From positions 496,001 to 560,000 of the forward strand of contig JADJUE010000002.1 of NCBI GenBank assembly GCA_016710785.1: a stretch of 64,000 bases of DNA, written 5' to 3'. Numbering within the stretch: the stretch's first letter is position 1; each line of letters starts with the position of its first letter. Below the pieces are notes generated by a model. It saw only the letters and a program-made list of their open reading frames with translations, made no database searches and had not been told where the DNA came from. Made by a program: the position numbers and the translations under genes. Source of the DNA: Candidatus Epilinea brevis. Lineage in GTDB: Bacteria; Chloroflexota; Anaerolineae; Epilineales; Epilineaceae. This document shows, piece after piece, positions 46,742 through 56,765 of the stretch.

Positions 46742-47575
46742 TCAGCCGCCGTTCACGGCCAGGCGCTTCTGGGCGCGAGCGTAGGCTGCGCCCAGGCCGA
46801 GCGACAGGACCATCAGCCAGGCCAGCTGGCCCCCGAACAGGCGCAGGAAGAGGCCGGCATCCGGGCTGACGAAGAGCCGCGCCGGCGCCCAGATCATGTG
46901 GGCGAAAGGCAGGGCCTGCACCAGCTGCCGCCAACCGTCGGGCAGGAAATCCAGCGGCAGCAGGACGCCGCCCAGCACCAGGATCAGCTTGCTGTAGATC
47001 CATTCGAAGGCGGTCACGTCCTCCACCACGAAGGACAACAAGCCGATGAGCGCGGACATGCAGAAGTCGATCAGCCAGGCGACGATCACCGCGAGGCCCG
47101 CCAGCGGCCAGCCCCAGAGGGGCGGCGGCGGGCCGACTGCCAGCCATACCACCAGGCCGCCCAGCACAAAGGTGACCCCGCCGCGCGCCAGGGCGTCGCC
47201 CAGGGCCACCGCCGCCTGGTAGCCGAGCCAGTTGAAGGGCCGCGCCAGCTGGTAGGCCACCGAGCCGTCGCGTACCGCCCGGGCGATCTCGGTGGACACC
47301 CGCGGCTTGGAGAGCATGATGGTCTCCGCCAGCACCAGGTACCACAGGGTATCGGAAAGGCTCAGCCCCTGCACCCGGCTCTGCCCCGCCCCGGCATAGG
47401 TGGCCCTCCAGAGGTGGATGAAGACCCACATGAAGATGACGATGGCCAGAGAGCGCAGGGCGAGATCGGCGGGGAAGGCGAGGCCGTGCGCCAGCTGCGT
47501 GCGCAGGACCGCGGTGTACTTGGCCGGCCCCGCGCGCCAGAAACGCCGCGTTGCGCCCTCAGGTGGCCGGCGCAT
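46742..47575 (-). CDS. ABC-2 type permease, first subunit
   Basis: 277 residues from the ATG at 47575, chosen because AGAGG lies six bases upstream; an ATG at 47605 is possible. Six hydrophobic segments, with LRSLAIVIFMWVFIHLWRATYAG near the start and the family phrases LSLSDTLWYLVLAETIMLS and RAVRDGSVAYQLARPFNW. The gene begins within the last 17 bases of the ATPase gene, showing coupling. It forms the transporter with the adjacent permease. Confidence 0.85.
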   Translation of the reverse strand: MRRPPEGATRRFWRAGPAKYTAVLRTQLAHGLAFPADLALRSLAIVIFMWVFIHLWRATYAGAGQSRVQGLSLSDTLWYLVLAETIMLSKPRVSTEIARAVRDGSVAYQLARPFNWLGYQAAVALGDALARGGVTFVLGGLVVWLAVGPPPPLWGWPLAGLAVIVAWLIDFCMSALIGLLSFVVEDVTAFEWIYSKLILVLGGVLLPLDFLPDGWRQLVQALPFAHMIWAPARLFVSPDAGLFLRLFGGQLAWLMVLSLGLGAAYARAQKRLAVNGG

Positions 47576-48602
47576 CACTGGCCTCTGGGTTCGCCGATCC
47601 ACCATCGCCGCTCAGCGCCGCCTGTTCGTAGATGGTGCGGATGATCTCCTCCAGGGCGGGGTCCGAAATGGTGATGTCCTCCACCTCGCCCAGGTGACCG
47701 ATGCGCTCCAGCACCTCGGCGATGTTGGTGCGCGCGGTGTCCACCTTCAGCTTGAGGCCATAGCCGCCGCCGCCGGCCTTGACCAGCTCGGTGCCCGGGA
47801 TGGCCACGTCTACCGTGACCGGCTCGACGAAGCGCACCGACACGTCCTTCTCGGTCAGGTAGCGGCGCTTGAGGGCGCTCAGGCGGTCCTCGTAGACGAT
47901 CTGCCCGTGGTTGATGATGATCACCCGCTTGCAGAGGGCCTCGATGTCGCCGGCGTCATGGCTGGTTAGCAGCACGCCCACGCCCTCCTCGGCGTTCATG
48001 CGCTTGATCATCTCCCGGATGCGCTGCTTGGCCACGGGGTCCAGGCCGATGGAGGGCTCGTCCAGCAGGATGAGCTTGGGCCGGTGCAGCAGGGAGGCCG
48101 CCACCTCGCAGCGCATGCGCTGGCCCAGCGAGAGCTTGCGCACGGGCGTTTCCAGCAGGTGCTCGATCTCGAAGGCCTCCGCGAGCATGGCGATGCGCCG
48201 CCGCGTCTCTGCGGGATCCAGCTCGTAGATCCGCCCGAAGAGCTGGAAGGTGTCGACGGCCGGCAGGTGCATCCACAGCTGCGAGCGCTGCCCGAAGACG
48301 GTACCGATGTGGTAGGCCAGCTGCCGCCGCTCTTTCCAGGGCACATGGCCGAGCACCCGCGCCTCGCCGCTCGTGGGGTGCAGGATGCCGGTCAGCATCT
48401 TGATGGTGGTGGACTTGCCTGCCCCATTGGGCCCGATGAAGCCCAGCAGCTCGCCCTCCTCCATGCGGAAGGAGAGGCCGCGCACGGCTTCCACCACGCC
48501 CAGCCGCGGACGCCATAAGGCGCGCAGGCTGCCGCCCAGGCCGGCGGCCTTGTGCTTCACGGTGAACTGCTTGCGTAGGTCCTGGACGTCGATGGCGGCC
48601 AT
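47559..48602 (-). CDS. ABC-2 exporter ATP-binding protein
   Basis: 347 residues. After MAAIDVQDLRKQFTVKHK the domain has Walker A GPNGAGKSTTIKM, a Q-loop region in GTVFGQRSQLWMHLP, ABC signature LSLGQRMRCEVAASLLH, Walker B LILLDEPSIGLDPVAK and H-loop LLTSHDAGDIEAL. The GQRSQLWMHLP segment and C-terminal extension are typical of the ATPase that accompanies ABC-2_membrane_6 permeases. GGAGG lies ahead of the ATG. It is the first gene of a three-gene operon. Related systems have been tied to export of antibiotics or lipids, but nothing here identifies the cargo. Confidence 0.92.
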   Translation of the reverse strand: MAAIDVQDLRKQFTVKHKAAGLGGSLRALWRPRLGVVEAVRGLSFRMEEGELLGFIGPNGAGKSTTIKMLTGILHPTSGEARVLGHVPWKERRQLAYHIGTVFGQRSQLWMHLPAVDTFQLFGRIYELDPAETRRRIAMLAEAFEIEHLLETPVRKLSLGQRMRCEVAASLLHRPKLILLDEPSIGLDPVAKQRIREMIKRMNAEEGVGVLLTSHDAGDIEALCKRVIIINHGQIVYEDRLSALKRRYLTEKDVSVRFVEPVTVDVAIPGTELVKAGGGGYGLKLKVDTARTNIAEVLERIGHLGEVEDITISDPALEEIIRTIYEQAALSGDGGSANPEASDAPAT

Positions 48603-48715
48603 GGTCGGTCTCTTGGGAGGAACCGCAGGGATGATGCGGGCGGTGGAGGGGTGGCAATGAGAACGCGGGGGAGGCGGGAGGCGATACGGGCGCGGGCCAT
48701 GCTAGGATCGGGTCC

Positions 48716-49428
48716 ATGGACCTGGACCGGGCCAGACTGCCCCGCGCCTTCTTCGCCCGCGACGCCTGCACGGTGGCCCGTGATCTTCTCGGTCGGCGGC
48801 TGCTGGCCGTCGTGGATGGCCGGCTGGCGAGCGGGCTGATCGTGGAGGCGGAGGCCTACTGCCAGGGCCCGGAACCGGACCTGGCCTGCCACGGCGCCAA
48901 GAGCGCCGGCCGGCCGACAGCGCGCACGGCACCGATGTTCGGGCCCGCCGGCCACGCCTACGTCTACTTCACCTATGGCATGCACTGGATGTTCAATGTG
49001 GTGACGGGGAACCAGGGGCAGGCCTCGGCGGTACTCATTCGTGCCCTCACGCCGGAAGGGGGCCTTGACGCCATGCGTCAGAGGCGGGGCCTCGGCGTGG
49101 CGGAGCGCGATCTCTGCCGCGGTCCGGCGCGCCTGGCCCAGGCCCTGGGCATCGACGGGGACATGAGCGGCTTGGACCTCTGCTCGGCGGAAGATTCGGA
49201 AGGTGTCGTGAGCGAAGGCGTCAGCGATGGTCCAGGCATCCGCGATGATCAGAGGAACCACTCCGCCCTGACCGCCCGGATCTGGCTGGAGGCGGGCCAT
49301 CCGCCGCCCGCGGACCGCATCCGCCAGGGCCGCGCATCGGCCTGGGGAAGACGCCGGAACCCTGGCTGTCGATGCCCTGGCGCTATTGGCTGGCAGAGAA
49401 TCGGTTTGTGTCGGTTAACAGGGCGTGA
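48716..49428 (+). CDS. mpg: 3-methyladenine DNA glycosylase (AAG/MPG family), one frame break
   Basis: Removes alkylated purines from DNA to start base-excision repair. The start MDLDRARLPRAFFARDACTVARDLLGRRLL is typical; VEAEAYCQGPEPDLACHG holds the catalytic Glu, and GPAGHAYVYFTYGMHWMFNVVTG is the substrate pocket motif. Near 49335 the frame breaks: reading on in the next frame gives RIGLGKTPEPWLSMPWRYWL and ENRFVSVNRA to a stop at 49426-49428, the normal family ending (lost base inferred in GGCCGCGC). Without the correction the protein would run to 49489 with an unrelated tail. The corrected length of about 237 residues is normal. It is divergent from the ABC-2 operon. Confidence 0.9.
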
Positions 49429-49485
49429 CATACTGGCCGAAGACGATGCCACGATGAGGATGGGAGACCAACCAAGGAGCGCGGG

Positions 49486-52400
49486 ATGATCTGGATGATT
49501 GCGGGTAGAGGTCGCGGCGCTGCCGTCGCCATCCTCGTGTTGCTGGCGATGTCCACCGGCGTTTGGTTGGGATCTCGCGCCAGGCCGGAGGTGGTGGCCG
49601 CGCCACTGGCTCCTGACCAGGCTGTTGAGGCACGCATGGCCGCCGCCCACGTCTTCCTTCCCGTCATGACGCCCATCGGACCCGGCTGCCAGCCCGATCT
49701 GGTGGTGCAGAACCTCGGTCAGGAACCCAGCAAGGCCGTGTTGTTGACCTGGCAGCCGCCGGGATTCTGCCCGCCCCAGGCGAACGGGCCACTGATGGCC
49801 GAATGCTCCGGGCCTGCTGGCGCCGGGCGCCGCCTGGACCTTCACCGGCCCGCAGGTTGCCACCGGCAGCATCAGCGGCGCGCTCTTCAGCTTCAGCGCT
49901 CGCCGCCTGACCGAGCTGGGCCTGCAGCTGCCCTTCGATGATGTGGCCGCCAACTTCATGTGCGAGCGGCTGTACTTCGGGGTCGTCGGCGACGCGCCGG
50001 ATTACAGCAGCTTCCTGCAGGCCTTCCGCGGCGGATCCGACTTCGCCGGTATCCCCATGGGCCGCATCGTGGGCGGGCCTATCGGCGCCCAGTGGATCGA
50101 GCGTTGCTCCGGGGCGCAACCCGGCACCAACGCCCTGCGCCCCGCCCAGGCCTCGGCATTCAGCCCCGAAAGCGGGGGCTACCTCAGCTTCCTGCCCTGG
50201 GTGGAGCGCGACTGGACGCTCTATGTCCAGAACCTGGGCGCTGACTGCGCCGAGGCCCAGGCGTGGTTCACCGGGACGCCCGACCAGGCCAAGGCCTGTG
50301 GGGCGATGACCATCGCGCCTGGCGAATCGAAGCGCCTGCTGGCGGCCGACTGCCTTGACCAGCCCGCCGGCATGTGGGTTCGCGCCACCCAACCGGTGGC
50401 CGTGGTGGCCCGCCTGGAGAACCAGGGACCATTGGGCCGTCTACGGCGGGCAGGGGGCGGGCGGGACGATGCTGCACCTGGAACTGCTGGACCTCGCCAC
50501 CCCCTTGCGGATCTTCGCCCAGAATCCGTCGACGACGGTCACGGCCACCGTCGCCCTGCGCCTGCGCGACGCGGCCGGCGAGCATCTGTTGTTCAATGCG
50601 GCCGTCGTGCCTCCGCGGCATACCGCCGAGCTGCGGGTGGCCCCCGCCGATTTGGGTGCCGCGGCCGGAAAGCCGCTCAGCCTGCTGCTGGAATCCGCCA
50701 GCCAGGGGACTGATCCACCGGCGCCCGTCATCGCCGTGGCGATGCCCGAATCCGCGAGCCACCCTGGCGCGATCGGTCGGGCTCTGAGCCTGGAGGCCGG
50801 CGAGAGCCAAATCCGGGGCGGCCTTGGTGGGCTTCCCGGCCATCGACCGTGACGAGACCAGTGTCACCGGCGCCTCCCGGGCCAGCCGCCTCCTGGTGCA
50901 CAACAGCGTCGATGTGCCTGGGTTCACCGACTTCGGCATCTATGTCTACGACCAGAACGGATTCATGGACGTCATCTGCGATAAGCTGAACCAGCGCCAG
51001 ACGGCGGCCATCGACCTGCAGGCCTTCGGCTTCATGAACGCTGGTTTCAGGGGCTCGGCCTTGGTCAGCGCCACCTTCTGGGAGCATGATGTCTTCGATC
51101 CGCAAGGCAACTTCCTGCGCAATGTGGTGGCCTTGCAAGGGTCGGTCCACGAGCCAGGCCCCATATTCAGCGATCTCGACGTCCGCCAGGGGCTGCTCGG
51201 CGGCGGCGCTGAGGCGGGTTTCGCGGCCTCCCCCGTCCTGCCGGCTTGCCCACCGGCCATCGGCCCCGGACAGACGCCCGGGCGACCTGTGCCCACACCC
51301 ACATCCATGGCGACTCCGGGGCCTAGTCGCACCCCGGGCCAGCGGCCGCAGGAGGACAGTCCCGACGGCCGCTCGGCCTACCTTCCCACGCTCAACGTGG
51401 ACGAGTGGGGCAACGGCAGCTGCATCGCTACGGTCCACCTCATCAACCTGGGAGTCGATCCCAGCAAGGCGGTCCTGGTGACCTGGGGCGAACCGGGCTT
51501 TTGTCCACCCGAATCCGCCGGCCCCCTCAAGGTGGAATGCTCCGGACTGGTCCGCCCCGGTGCGGCCTGGTCCTTCAGCGGGCCGATGCTGCCCACCGGA
51601 AGCCAGGGGGGCATGGTGTTCAGCTTCACCGCCCGCCAGCTCTCGGAGCTGGGCTTGGCCGAGCAGCTGGGCTTCGACGACGTCGCGGCCGACTTCATGT
51701 GCGAGACCCTCTTCTTTGGCGTGGTGGGGGACGGGGACGACTATCGCCGCTTCAAGGCGGCCTTCGACGGCGGGACCACCTTTGCCGGCATTCCCTTGTG
51801 GAAGGTTAAGGGCGGCACGCTTTCGGTCACGGTCCAGCGCCACTGCGCCTTTGGTCCGCGAGCACAGCATCTGGACCTGCGCGCTAGCTACGCGGCCATC
51901 CCCGGCTGGATGCCGCCGACCGGCAGGGACGCCTCGGGGGTCTTCCAGACCGTCTTGACGGGTCTGCCGGGCGGGCCGGCATCCCCCGGCGGCCGGTCGG
52001 TGACGGAGATCAGCGTACAGAACACGGGCCTGGACTGTGCGCAGGTGGACGTCTGGCTGGCGACTTCGGTCGCCTGGTCACCGGGCAAAGAAGGCCCGCC
52101 GGCAGGCACGGCCTGCCAGCCGCTCAGGGTCTGCCGGCAGGGCCTGACCATTGCGCCGGGCGAAGCGCGGCGGATCAGCCTGGGCGATTGCACGGTCGCC
52201 GGGGAAACGGTGGCGGTCATCCTGCGTGGCAGCCAGCCGCTGGCGGCAGTGGCGGATGTCTCGGACGGCGAGAGCCTGGCCACGGTGCCGGGCCTGCCGT
52301 TGGCGCAGCGCCAATGGGCGATGCCCCTGCCCGCGGTCGCGGCCGGCGGGCGGCGCATCCTCAGCCTGGTCAACCCCGATGCCGGCGCCCCGCTGCGGGC

Positions 52401-53196
52401 CGAGCTCAGCCAGCGGCCGGCCAACGCGTCGGCGACGCTACGCCGGACGGTGTGGGTCTGCCCCTCCGGCCAGTTGCTTCTGGATCTGGACGATGCGCGC
52501 CTCGGACTCGCGGCCGACCAAGGCAGTCTGCTGCGGGTCGCCACCCAGGACGACGATGGCCGGCCCACCAACCGGGGTCTGGTGGCGGGCCTGAGCATCC
52601 AAACGGTCGCCGATGCCGCCCCGGCCATGGCGCTGTCGCCCTGGGGCGACGACGACCGGTCGCTGGGGGCGTCGGTCCTGGCCTTGCCGATCGGCCAGCG
52701 CTTCGCCGCGGACCCGCTGGCCGCGGCCGCCAAGGTCCATGTCGCCAACATCGTCCGCCAGCCTGGTTTCACCGATGTCGCGCTCTACGTCTATGACGCC
52801 AATGGGCTGGTCGACCATCTCTGCGAGCGCCTGGAGGCGACCACGGTGCACCCCATCGACCTGTCCCGTCTGGGTTTCCTGACGCCCGGTTTCAGCGGTC
52901 ATCTGCTGGTCAGCGCCGGCCACTGGGAGCATCCCGCCGGATCAGGGTCGAATCGCATCGGCCTGCAGGCCTGGGCCACCCTGGCCGAAGGACCGGATCA
53001 GTCGCCGGCCTTGCTGGAGGCCTGGTCGGCGGTGACCGCGCTGGGCCCGGATGCCTACCGCGCCTTGGAGGGTGTCGCCGCGCAGGGCCTGCCACCCTGT
53101 CCCGGCTCGTCGGCGCCCACCCCCAGCCCGGGGACGCCACCCAAAGCGACCGATGGCCGGAAGGCCTTCCTGCCAGCCCTCCGGTCGGGAGACTGA
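49486..53196 (+). CDS. Secreted protein built from a tandemly duplicated ~550-residue unit; three frame breaks
   Basis: AAGGAG precedes the ATG at 49486, followed by a signal peptide (GAAVAILVLLAMSTGVWLG). Two homologous units follow, about 49640-51245 and 51375-53110. Each opens with a [FY]LP motif (AHVFLPVM; SAYLPTLN) and shares PSKAVLxTWxxPGFCPP, ECSG...GAAW, FMCExLxFGVVGD and PGFTD...YVYDxNG. A Pro/Thr linker separates them, and a second linker leads to the tail KAFLPALRSGD. Three extra bases shift the frame in unit 1 (G-run at 49810-49812, C at 50429-50430, G-run at 50815-50818); unit 2 is intact at the matching places, which supports each correction. Several Cys suggest disulfides. I do not know the family's function; an extracellular structural or binding role is likely. 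Confidence 0.75.
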
Positions 53197-53229
53197 CGGT
53201 ATCCGGCCAGGAAAGACAGCAAGATGAGA

Positions 53230-53262
53230 ACAGGCCCGGTCGCGTACAGCGACCGGGCCTGT
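53230..53262. terminator. Strong hairpin between the duplicated-unit gene and tRNA-Ser
   Basis: A perfect 14-bp stem, ACAGGCCCGGTCGC / GCGACCGGGCCTGT, with a five-base loop. It lies just beyond the 3' end of the minus-strand tRNA and 34 bp after the plus-strand stop at 53196, so it can end both transcripts. Confidence 0.65.
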
Positions 53263-53269
53263 CTCCACC

Positions 53270-53361
53270 TGGCGGAGGGGGTGGGATTCGAACCCACGAG
53301 GAGTTTGACCCCCTACGCGATTTCGAGGCGCGCGCACTAGACCAGGCTATGCGACCCCTCC
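53270..53361 (-). tRNA. tRNA-Ser(CGA)
   Basis: 92 nt with encoded CCA. The acceptor stem GGAGGGG pairs with CCCCTCC, the T-arm has GGTTCGAATCC-type sequence (GGGTTCGAATCCC), and a long variable arm (GGGGGTCAAACTCCTC) marks a class II serine tRNA. The anticodon loop CTCGAAA gives CGA, reading UCG. The base pair next to the loop (31-39) would be a C-T mismatch. A promoter lies just upstream and a hairpin terminator just downstream. Confidence 0.93.
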
Positions 53362-53374
53362 AGGAAGACGCGCG

Positions 53375-53404
53375 ATTATAGCGGCGTTGCGCGCGGCGGC
53401 GCAA
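53375..53404 (-). promoter_or_regulatory. Promoter of tRNA-Ser
   Basis: Minus strand: perfect TATAAT (53375-53380), 13 bp before the tRNA 5' end, with TTGCGC (53399-53404) 18 bp further up. Confidence 0.6.
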
Positions 53405-53533
53405 CCGGGGCTCGGGAGATCCCAGGCTCCCGCCCTTTCTCCGCGCACCGACCCACGCGGACGGCGCTCGTTTCCGCCGCGGATGACCATCCATCCCCTG
53501 GTTTTCTTCACCGGAAGCGCCAAGGATGCGACC

Positions 53534-53622
53534 CAATTAGGGATCGGTGTTACCACGTAACACCGATCCATGTTACGTGGTAACATCAATCCATGTTACC
53601 TAGTAACACCGATCCCTAATTG
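53534..53622. repeat. AT-rich array of three 17-bp palindromes at 23-bp period, inside a 20-bp inverted repeat
   Basis: Palindromes GTGTTACCACGTAACAC (53547-53563), ATGTTACGTGGTAACAT (53570-53586) and ATGTTACCTAGTAACAC (53593-53609) begin exactly 23 bp apart, linked by CGATCC and CAATCC. The whole block is bounded by CAATTAGGGATCGGTGTTAC and its exact complement. It is far richer in A+T than its surroundings. It lies in a 444-bp gene-free gap between potA and tRNA-Ser, about 130 bp upstream of the tRNA promoter. It looks like multiple operator sites or a hairpin/attachment element. The remainder of the gap (53405-53533 and 53623-53805) shows nothing I recognise. Confidence 0.8.
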
Positions 53623-53805
53623 ATTGCATTAGGCCTGAGACCGATGATGCTTCTCGGGCGCAGCGGCCCAGCAACTCAGGCGGAATCAGCGTGCGCGCGC
53701 CTGGGACCAGGCCACGCGATCAGGCCCGGTGGCGGTCCATTGGCGCCATTCAGGTTCCCCACCACGCCGGGATGCCGGACGGGGGCGAACGACGACCGCG
53801 ACCCC

Positions 53806-54971
53806 TCAGCCCGTCAGCACCCGCAGGGCTTCCGGCCGCCAGCTCAGACGGACCACCGTGCCCGCCGCCAGGCGCGGATCGGTCCGGTCGGCGTCCCTGG
53901 GCACGCGCACCACCCAGGTGGGCCTCGGGTGATCGCGGCGGCCGCGTCGGGCGAGGGATAACCCGTCAGGCGCACCACGCAGCGCAGGTCGGTCCCGATG
54001 TACACCACGTCTTCGATCGTTCCGAACAGGCCGTCCGCGGTATGCGGGTCGTCGTCGTAACCCAGGTCGGCCAGGCAGAGGTCTAACTGCTCCGGCCGCA
54101 GCGTCAGGGTGACCCGGTCCCCGGTCGCGGCTCCGGCAGCTGCGGCCGGATCGAGCCGCAGGCTGATGCCGCCGTCCAGCGCCTCCACCATCGCGTGGTC
54201 CTCGGCGACCGACGTCACCACCGCCTCGAGGAAGTTGCTCTCGCCGATGAAGTCGGCCACGAAGCGGCTGGCCGGCCGCTCGTAGATCTCGCGCGGCGTT
54301 CCCAGCTGCTCCACGACGCCGGCGCGCATCACCGCCACGCGGTCCGACATCGTCAGCGCTTCTTCCTGGTCGTGGGTGATGTAGACGAAGGTCATGCCCA
54401 GGCGCGCCTGCAGGCGCTTGAGCTCCAGCTGCATCGCCTTGCGCAGCTTCAGGTCCAGGGCCCCCAAGGGTTCGTCCAGCAGCAGCACCGCCGGTCGGCC
54501 GATGATGGCCCGTGCCAGGGCCACCCGTTGCTGCTGGCCGCCGGAGAGCTGCGCCGGCAGCCGATCCTCCATGTCCTCCAGGCGCACCATGGCCAGGGCC
54601 TCCGCCACGCGGTCGGCGATGGCGGCCTCGGCCAGCCCCTGCATCGCCAGCGAGAAGCCCACGTTGGCGGCCACGTCCAGGTGGGGGAAGAGGGCGTAGC
54701 TCTGGAAGACCAGGTTGACCGGGCGGCGGTTGGGCGGCACGCCGCGCATCGGCTGTCCGGCGATGGCGATATCGCCCGCGGTCGGCTCCTCGAAGCCCGC
54801 GATCATCCGCAGCAGGGTGGTCTTGCCGCAGCCGCTGGGGCCCAGGAAGGTGAAGAACTCGCCCGGGCGTAGGTCCAGATCCAGGCTCGCCACCGCGACC
54901 AGCGGATCGCGGCCGCGGGCGCCGGGGAAGACCTTGCGGACGCCGCGCAGGCGGATGGCAGGCTTGGACAT
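53806..54971 (-). CDS. potA: Spermidine/putrescine ABC transporter ATPase; one frame break near the 3' end
   Basis: About 388 residues after correction. Walker A GPSGCGKTTLLRM near residue 44, Q-loop VFQSYALFPHLDV, signature LSGGQQQRVALARA near 142, Walker B VLLLDEPLGALDLKLR and H-loop THDQEEAL are complete, and a TOBE domain follows (GDRVTLTLRPEQLDL, GTIEDVVYIGTDLRCVVRL). Near 53925 the frame breaks inside the TOBE domain: the other frame continues PTWVVRVPRDADRT and ends RPEALRVLTG at 53806, the expected family ending. Uncorrected, the frame stops at 53844. The ATG at 54971 lies three bases after the potC stop. It powers uptake with PotB and PotC. Confidence 0.92.
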
Positions 54972-54974
54972 GGC

Positions 54975-55868
54975 TCAGGCCCCTTCGCTTCGTGTTTCGC
55001 CGTTGCGGCGCAGGAGTTCGGTCGCCGCCACCAGCAGCAGCGAGGCGACGATGATCACCGCAGCAGCCGCCACCACCATCGGTAGCTTGTAGGCCGAGCG
55101 CAGTTGGCTGTAAAGGTAGGTGGGCAGGGTCTGGCGGGTGCCGGCCAAAAGGAAGGCCGTGCCGAACTCGTCGAAGGAGCTGGAGAAGGCGGTCAGGAAG
55201 GCGGCTAGGATGGCCGGACGGGCCAGGGGCAGGGTCACCCGCCGCTGGGCGCCCCAGTAGGAGCAGCCCAAGTCCATCGCCGCCTCCTCCAGGCGCCGGG
55301 GGATGCCCACCAAGCGCGCGGCGACGATGAGGATGACCATCGGCAGGGCGATGACCACATGGCTGATGCCCACGGTCCACAGGGAGAAGGGCTTGAGCCG
55401 CGCACTCTCCAGGCCGGGCGCCGCGGCCGCCAGCAAGCTGTTGACCTGGGTGGCGCCGGCGAGAAGGGCAACGGCCAGGACGATGGAGGGCACCACCAAG
55501 GGCAGGGTTGCCACGGTCAGCAGCAGGCGCCGCCCGGGGAAGCGGAAACGCAATACCGCGACCGCGGCCAGGCTGCCCAACACCGTGGCCGCGAGGCTGG
55601 ACCCCAGGGCCACCGCCAGGCTGTTGGCCAGCGCCTGGCGCAGGCCGGGGCTTTGCCAGGCCTGGGCGTACCAGTCCAGGGTCCAGCCCTTGATCGGGAA
55701 GGCCATCGTGCGCGAGGCGTTGAAGGAGAAGAGCACCAGCAGGGCGAGCGGCAGGTACAGCAGGAGAGTGAAGGCCGTGAAGTACAGCGCCGCGGCGTCA
55801 GGGCGCCAGCGGCGCGGGGCGGCGGCCGCCAGCGCTCGCGAGGGGGTAGGCCCACCGATCGCGGCCAC
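54975..55868 (-). CDS. potC: Spermidine/putrescine ABC transporter permease PotC
   Basis: 297 residues from a GTG at 55868, two bases after the potB stop. Six transmembrane segments. The permease coupling loop EEAAMDLGCSYWGAQRRVTLPLARPAI is the EAA motif that contacts the ATPase. SFDEFGTAFLLAGTRQTLPTYLYSQLR is typical of PotC. The first 30 residues before the first helix (YFTAFTLLLYLPLALLVLFSFN) are Ala/Arg-rich and the exact start is moderately certain. Confidence 0.92.
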   Translation of the reverse strand: MAAIGGPTPSRALAAAAPRRWRPDAAALYFTAFTLLLYLPLALLVLFSFNASRTMAFPIKGWTLDWYAQAWQSPGLRQALANSLAVALGSSLAATVLGSLAAVAVLRFRFPGRRLLLTVATLPLVVPSIVLAVALLAGATQVNSLLAAAAPGLESARLKPFSLWTVGISHVVIALPMVILIVAARLVGIPRRLEEAAMDLGCSYWGAQRRVTLPLARPAILAAFLTAFSSSFDEFGTAFLLAGTRQTLPTYLYSQLRSAYKLPMVVAAAAVIIVASLLLVAATELLRRNGETRSEGA

Positions 55869-55870
55869 TC

Positions 55871-56710
55871 TCAGCCCTCGCCCAGATCCAGCCGGCCTAG
55901 CCTGGCCAGCAGCAGCATCACCGGTACGGCCACCAGGAGCATCATCAGGCTCATCGCCGCACCCAGGGGCCAGTTCATCGCCTTCTGGAACTGGCTCTGC
56001 ACCAGGTTGCCGAAGAGCTGTCCGCGCGGCCCGCCGACCAGCAGCGGCGTGACGTACTCGCCCAAGGTGGGGATGAAGACCAGGCAGAAGGCGGCGCTGA
56101 CGCCGGGCAGGCTCAGGGGCAACGTCACGTGGCGGAAGGCCTGCCAGGGCCTGGCGCCCAGGTCCGCGGCGGCTTCCAGCAGGCTGCGGTCGATGCGCTC
56201 CAGGGCGGCGAAGATCGGCAGGGCGGCGAAGGGGATCCACACGTAGACCAGCACGGCCACCACCGCGCTCATGCTGTAGAGCAGCCAGGGCGCCGGCTCG
56301 CGCAACAGGCCCAGGGTCAGCAGGACCTGGTTCAATGCGCCGCCGGTGCCCAGCATCAGCTTCCAGGCGAAGACGCGCAGGAGGTAGCTGACCCAGCCCG
56401 GGGCCATGAGGATCAGCAGCAGCAAGGCCCGCCGCTGTCCGCCGCGGAAGGCCAGGAACCAGGCCAAGGGATAGGCAAAGAGCACCGACAGGCCGGCGAC
56501 CACGGCACTGACGAGGCTGGTCTGGCCCAGCTCGCGCAGGTAGCGCGGGCTGCCCAGGAGCGCGCGGTACTGCGCCAGTCCCAGGCCCGCGCCGCCCTCG
56601 CCGCCCTGCAAGGAGGTCAGCAGCATGCCGGCCATGGGCATCAGGAAGAAGGCCGTCAGCCACAGGGCCGGCGGCAGGGCCAACCACATAACCGTGCGGG
56701 CGCTCTTCAT
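55871..56710 (-). CDS. potB: Spermidine/putrescine ABC transporter permease PotB
   Basis: 279 residues, six transmembrane segments, beginning VMWLALPPALWLTAFFLMPMAGMLLTSL. The EAA loop LLEAAADLGARPWQAFRHVTLPLSLPGV and the following FIPTLGEYVTPLLVGG are family marks. It starts 55 bp after the potD stop and ends two bases before the potC start. It forms the membrane channel with PotC. Confidence 0.94.
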   Translation of the reverse strand: MKSARTVMWLALPPALWLTAFFLMPMAGMLLTSLQGGEGGAGLGLAQYRALLGSPRYLRELGQTSLVSAVVAGLSVLFAYPLAWFLAFRGGQRRALLLLILMAPGWVSYLLRVFAWKLMLGTGGALNQVLLTLGLLREPAPWLLYSMSAVVAVLVYVWIPFAALPIFAALERIDRSLLEAAADLGARPWQAFRHVTLPLSLPGVSAAFCLVFIPTLGEYVTPLLVGGPRGQLFGNLVQSQFQKAMNWPLGAAMSLMMLLVAVPVMLLLARLGRLDLGEG

Positions 56711-56765
56711 GGCTTCATCGTCGCCAGCTCTGCCTCACGCCTGCCCGATCCTTGGCTCCGGTCCG

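Noticed and set aside
53534..53622. CRISPR array
   Set aside because: Only three units, with six-base constant linkers in place of unique spacers, and no cas genes in the window.
53347..53805. Small proteins on either strand between tRNA-Ser and potA
   Set aside because: The open frames have no ribosome-binding site, domain or homology-like composition, and they run across the tRNA promoter or the palindrome array.
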